Shown in pieces: positions 5,660 through 7,071 of a stretch of 7,071 nucleotides of DNA (positions within the stretch are counted from its first letter, which is position 1; every line of letters starts with the position of its first letter). Position numbers and translations under genes: made by a program. The notes under the pieces are model-generated. The model worked only from the letters and a program-made list of their open reading frames with translations, did no database searches and had not been told where the DNA came from. The stretch spans positions 1 through 7,071 of the forward strand of contig JAKAAK010000172.1 of NCBI GenBank assembly GCA_021797025.1, given 5' to 3'. This DNA is from Thermoplasmata archaeon (GTDB lineage: Archaea > Thermoplasmatota > Thermoplasmata > Thermoplasmatales > Thermoplasmataceae).

Positions 5660-6505
5660 ATGGATAATTTAATTTACATAATATTGACTGAACTAATTAT
5701 GACCCCTCTGATCATCTGGATAGTGGATTACATTAAAAAAAGAGAAAAACATTTCACAATTACCTCATATATAATTTCATTGATTTTCCTTGTAATGATG
5801 GGCAGCATGCTAGATGCCTTACTTTTTTATTATATTAGTAACAAATCATTTTTTAGTGCAATTATAGCATTAAATATAGTCATGGATCCAACAACTTTAG
5901 TTTTGTTCTACGCCTTTATAAAAATAGCAAAATCAAAATCCGTAAAATTTTCATCGAAAACAATTATTAATACCACTGCCCTAATTACATGGTCTGAAAT
6001 TTCGATGGCCTTATTTCTAAAATCACTTGCATTGAATGGGATATTTAATCATAATTTAATAATAAATTATTTTTCATATTTTGGTGCTTCGATTACGTAT
6101 ATTCTATTTTTAATCCCAATGGTAACGGAAATGATTTTTTTTATCATTACAAACCTTAATGGCACTGAACGTTTTATTGGTTTACTCTTGCTTATTATGC
6201 AGGTGGCAGATCCAGCCATGCTCAGTGGTTATATGGAAATTCCATTACTTGTTGCTTATTCAGTAATAATGTTTTTAGTTCTGTATAGCCTGGTACGCTA
6301 TGTTTACACACATAGGAAGAGTTTAACAGAGAAAAACAGAAAATTAATATCATATACGGGGGTTGTTATCGCTATATCAACTGCCAGCATAATTGAACCA
6401 TTTATTATATTTCGTCCATTTGGCTTCTCATGGTTTGTACTTGCATTAGGCATGGTTGTATCAATGTTTTTATATTTTCAGATAGTTTTAGGTTACTATG
6501 AATAA
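5660..6505 (+). CDS. Cysteine-free polytopic membrane protein, paralogue of the membrane module of the upstream protein
   Basis: The 281-aa product has about eight membrane segments (roughly 4-24, 35-58, 67-90, 103-124, 138-165, 171-190, 193-215 and 232-277, the last probably two). It aligns without gaps with the upstream 661-aa protein around residues 44-63 versus 41-60, with 12 of 20 identities by my count, and shares the helix acids in order: D76 (E75 upstream), E113 in S-E-x-x-M (E111 in D-E-x-x-M) and E157 in M-x-x-E-M (E154). It also shares the Y-x-Y plus basic loop at about 214-222. It has no cysteine, so it cannot bind the iron-sulfur clusters of its neighbour; a role as membrane subunit of a complex with that protein is likely but inferred. 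The gene sits 26 bases downstream with a strong ribosome site and no promoter between, so the two form an operon. The family is not recognised. Confidence 0.83.
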   Translation: MDNLIYIILTELIMTPLIIWIVDYIKKREKHFTITSYIISLIFLVMMGSMLDALLFYYISNKSFFSAIIALNIVMDPTTLVLFYAFIKIAKSKSVKFSSKTIINTTALITWSEISMALFLKSLALNGIFNHNLIINYFSYFGASITYILFLIPMVTEMIFFIITNLNGTERFIGLLLLIMQVADPAMLSGYMEIPLLVAYSVIMFLVLYSLVRYVYTHRKSLTEKNRKLISYTGVVIAISTASIIEPFIIFRPFGFSWFVLALGMVVSMFLYFQIVLGYYE

Positions 6506-6529
6506 AATATTCTCCTGATCAATACTAAC

Positions 6530-6534
6530 TTTTT
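6530..6534 (+). terminator. Possible T-tract terminator of the redox operon
   Basis: A run of five T lies 25 bases after the stop codon at 6505. Archaeal RNA polymerase can stop at such runs without a hairpin. The run is short, so this is a weak call. Confidence 0.25.
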
Positions 6535-6548
6535 GTGCAACATAGGGA

Positions 6549-6773
6549 ATGTATACACGTTTTATATATACTATGGGGAAGATTACCATTAATGGTATTC
6601 AGTATAGGCTGGTAGAGATTAACAGCATCCCCGGCAAAAAATATGGCCGGAACATCCTAAGAAGGGATGAGGGAATAGATGAAACCATGTTCTGCACCGG
6701 CCTGTGGCAAAACCTGTTCAATATGGGCAGATTTCATAACAGTGTTCCGTGTTTAATAATAAAAAGAATTTAA
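6549..6773 (+). CDS. Doubtful small ORF, 74 aa (or 66 aa from 6573)
   Basis: An open frame gives 74 aa from ATG 6549 or 66 aa from ATG 6573 (MGKITING...). I recognise no family, membrane segment or metal motif; two cysteines (in FCTG and VPCL) are far apart. A TATA box (6561-6570) lies inside the first eight codons, and the transcription start it predicts (about 6591) is downstream of both ATGs, which argues against the ORF being made from that promoter. The stop codon lies within the TATA box of the next gene. GC content is about 45% over 6591-6750 by hand count, clearly above the neighbouring membrane gene, and the stretch has palindromes and hairpin potential, so a non-coding RNA is a fair alternative. 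Confidence 0.3.
   Translation: MYTRFIYTMGKITINGIQYRLVEINSIPGKKYGRNILRRDEGIDETMFCTGLWQNLFNMGRFHNSVPCLIIKRI
6561..6570 (+). promoter_or_regulatory. TATA box inside the 6506-6799 interval
   Basis: TTTATATATA is a near-ideal archaeal TATA box. It predicts transcription start at about 6591, in the middle of the perfect palindrome 6584-6597. The only ATG there (6592) opens a seven-codon frame, so the transcript may be an RNA, or a leader for something further on. Confidence 0.5.
6584..6597. repeat. 14-bp perfect palindrome at a predicted transcription start
   Basis: TACCATTAATGGTA is a perfect 14-base palindrome, centred 25 bases after the middle of the TATA box 6561-6570. A dimeric repressor binding here would block transcription start, so an operator is plausible. 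At RNA level it could only pair in trans or with a distorted loop, so a DNA role is more likely than a hairpin. Confidence 0.45.
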
Positions 6774-6779
6774 ATATAT
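6769..6779 (+). promoter_or_regulatory. TATA box of the glycosyltransferase gene
   Basis: TTTAAATATAT is centred about 26 bases before the ATG at 6800, the position expected for a leaderless archaeal mRNA. A 10-bp perfect palindrome, GTATCGATAC (6781-6790), lies between box and start codon and could be an operator. GGGAG directly before the ATG could act as a ribosome site if transcription starts further upstream. Confidence 0.55.
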
Positions 6780-6799
6780 CGTATCGATACTATAGGGAG

Positions 6800-7071
6800 A
6801 TGGATATTTTACAGGCAATTGGCCTGGCTTTAATAGCCATAGGGTTAGTTTACGTGATTTACCAGTTCCCAATATTGTTGTACGGGTACAAGGATTTCAC
6901 AAAATATGATATAGATTTTTCCAAACTAGATGAAAAACAGTTTGCAGGCTTAAAAATGTATAAGCCAATAGTCAGCATTATAGTTCCTGCAAAGGACGAA
7001 GAAACTGTAATAGCAAGGACAATAGAATCAATCCTGAATCAAACATACCAGAATTTTGAACTATTCATTGT
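6800..7071 (+). CDS. Family 2 glycosyltransferase, membrane-anchored (partial, N-terminus only)
   Basis: My translation gives 90 complete codons from ATG 6800 to the window edge. Residues about 4-27 form a hydrophobic N-terminal segment (LQAIGLALIAIGLVYVIYQF), then a linker of about 35 residues, then the start of a GT-A nucleotide-sugar-binding domain: VSIIVPAKDEETVIARTIES, followed by a block SILNQTYQNFELFIV. In this family the strand-loop VPxxxE and the later QTYxNFE are part of the NDP-sugar pocket. The catalytic DxD, acceptor region and any C-terminal membrane helices lie outside the window. It probably transfers sugar from an activated donor to a lipid or glycan carrier on the cytoplasmic face; the exact sugar cannot be read. 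Its own TATA box and the unrelated content upstream suggest a separate transcription unit. Confidence 0.88.
   Translation, partial: MDILQAIGLALIAIGLVYVIYQFPILLYGYKDFTKYDIDFSKLDEKQFAGLKMYKPIVSIIVPAKDEETVIARTIESILNQTYQNFELFI

Noticed and set aside
1..7071. CRISPR array, tRNA/rRNA genes, insertion sequences or prophage parts
   Set aside because: I saw no regularly spaced repeats, no tRNA-like cloverleaf, no transposase or integrase motifs and no terminal inverted repeats with target duplications. Apart from the GC-richer 6591-6750 stretch I noticed no sharp change in composition.

Overview
The window reads as a piece of an AT-rich archaeal chromosome. Genes are preceded by archaeal TATA boxes (TTTAAATATAT, AATATATATA, TTATAAATA, GTTAAATAG). 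Two of these lie about 25 bases before the start codon, as in leaderless transcripts, and internal genes carry GGTGAT- or GAGGT-type Shine-Dalgarno sites. The base composition, the short leaders and the kind of membrane proteins make an acidophilic Thermoplasmatales member (Ferroplasma, Acidiplasma or a relative) the best guess; this is inference, not proof.

Left end, minus strand (1-2311): a tight thiamine operon, thiD -> HypE/AIR-synthase-like kinase -> thiE, whose three genes are joined by two ATGA stop/start overlaps. ThiD phosphorylates the pyrimidine HMP and HMP-P. ThiE, cut by the window edge, couples HMP-PP to the thiazole phosphate to give thiamine monophosphate. The middle gene is an ATP-binding AIR-synthase-superfamily protein placed where the last enzyme, thiamine-monophosphate kinase (ThiL, same superfamily), would be expected, but its motifs are of the HypE subtype.

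Middle (2312-3534): a divergent promoter region with an inverted repeat around the TATA box, then a three-gene operon of small membrane proteins of unknown function. The three genes overlap each other, so they are probably translated together.

Right (3648-6505): a two-gene membrane redox cluster. The first protein (661 aa) has many membrane segments followed by a NapH/NosR-like iron-sulfur part with two cysteine pairs and a C-terminal ferredoxin-like domain whose second motif lacks one cysteine. The second protein (281 aa) has no cysteine and is a paralogue of the membrane part of the first. By eye the membrane module occurs three times (twice in tandem in the large protein, once alone), each copy with three similarly spaced acidic residues inside membrane helices, two of them in Met-rich contexts (E-x-x-M and M-x-x-E-M). 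I do not recognise this module. It is the best candidate in the window for an undescribed system.

Right end (6506-7071): a GC-richer stretch of about 200 bases with its own TATA box, a 14-bp perfect palindrome and possible hairpins, which may be a small RNA or a doubtful short gene. It is followed by the start of a membrane-anchored family 2 glycosyltransferase, cut by the window edge.
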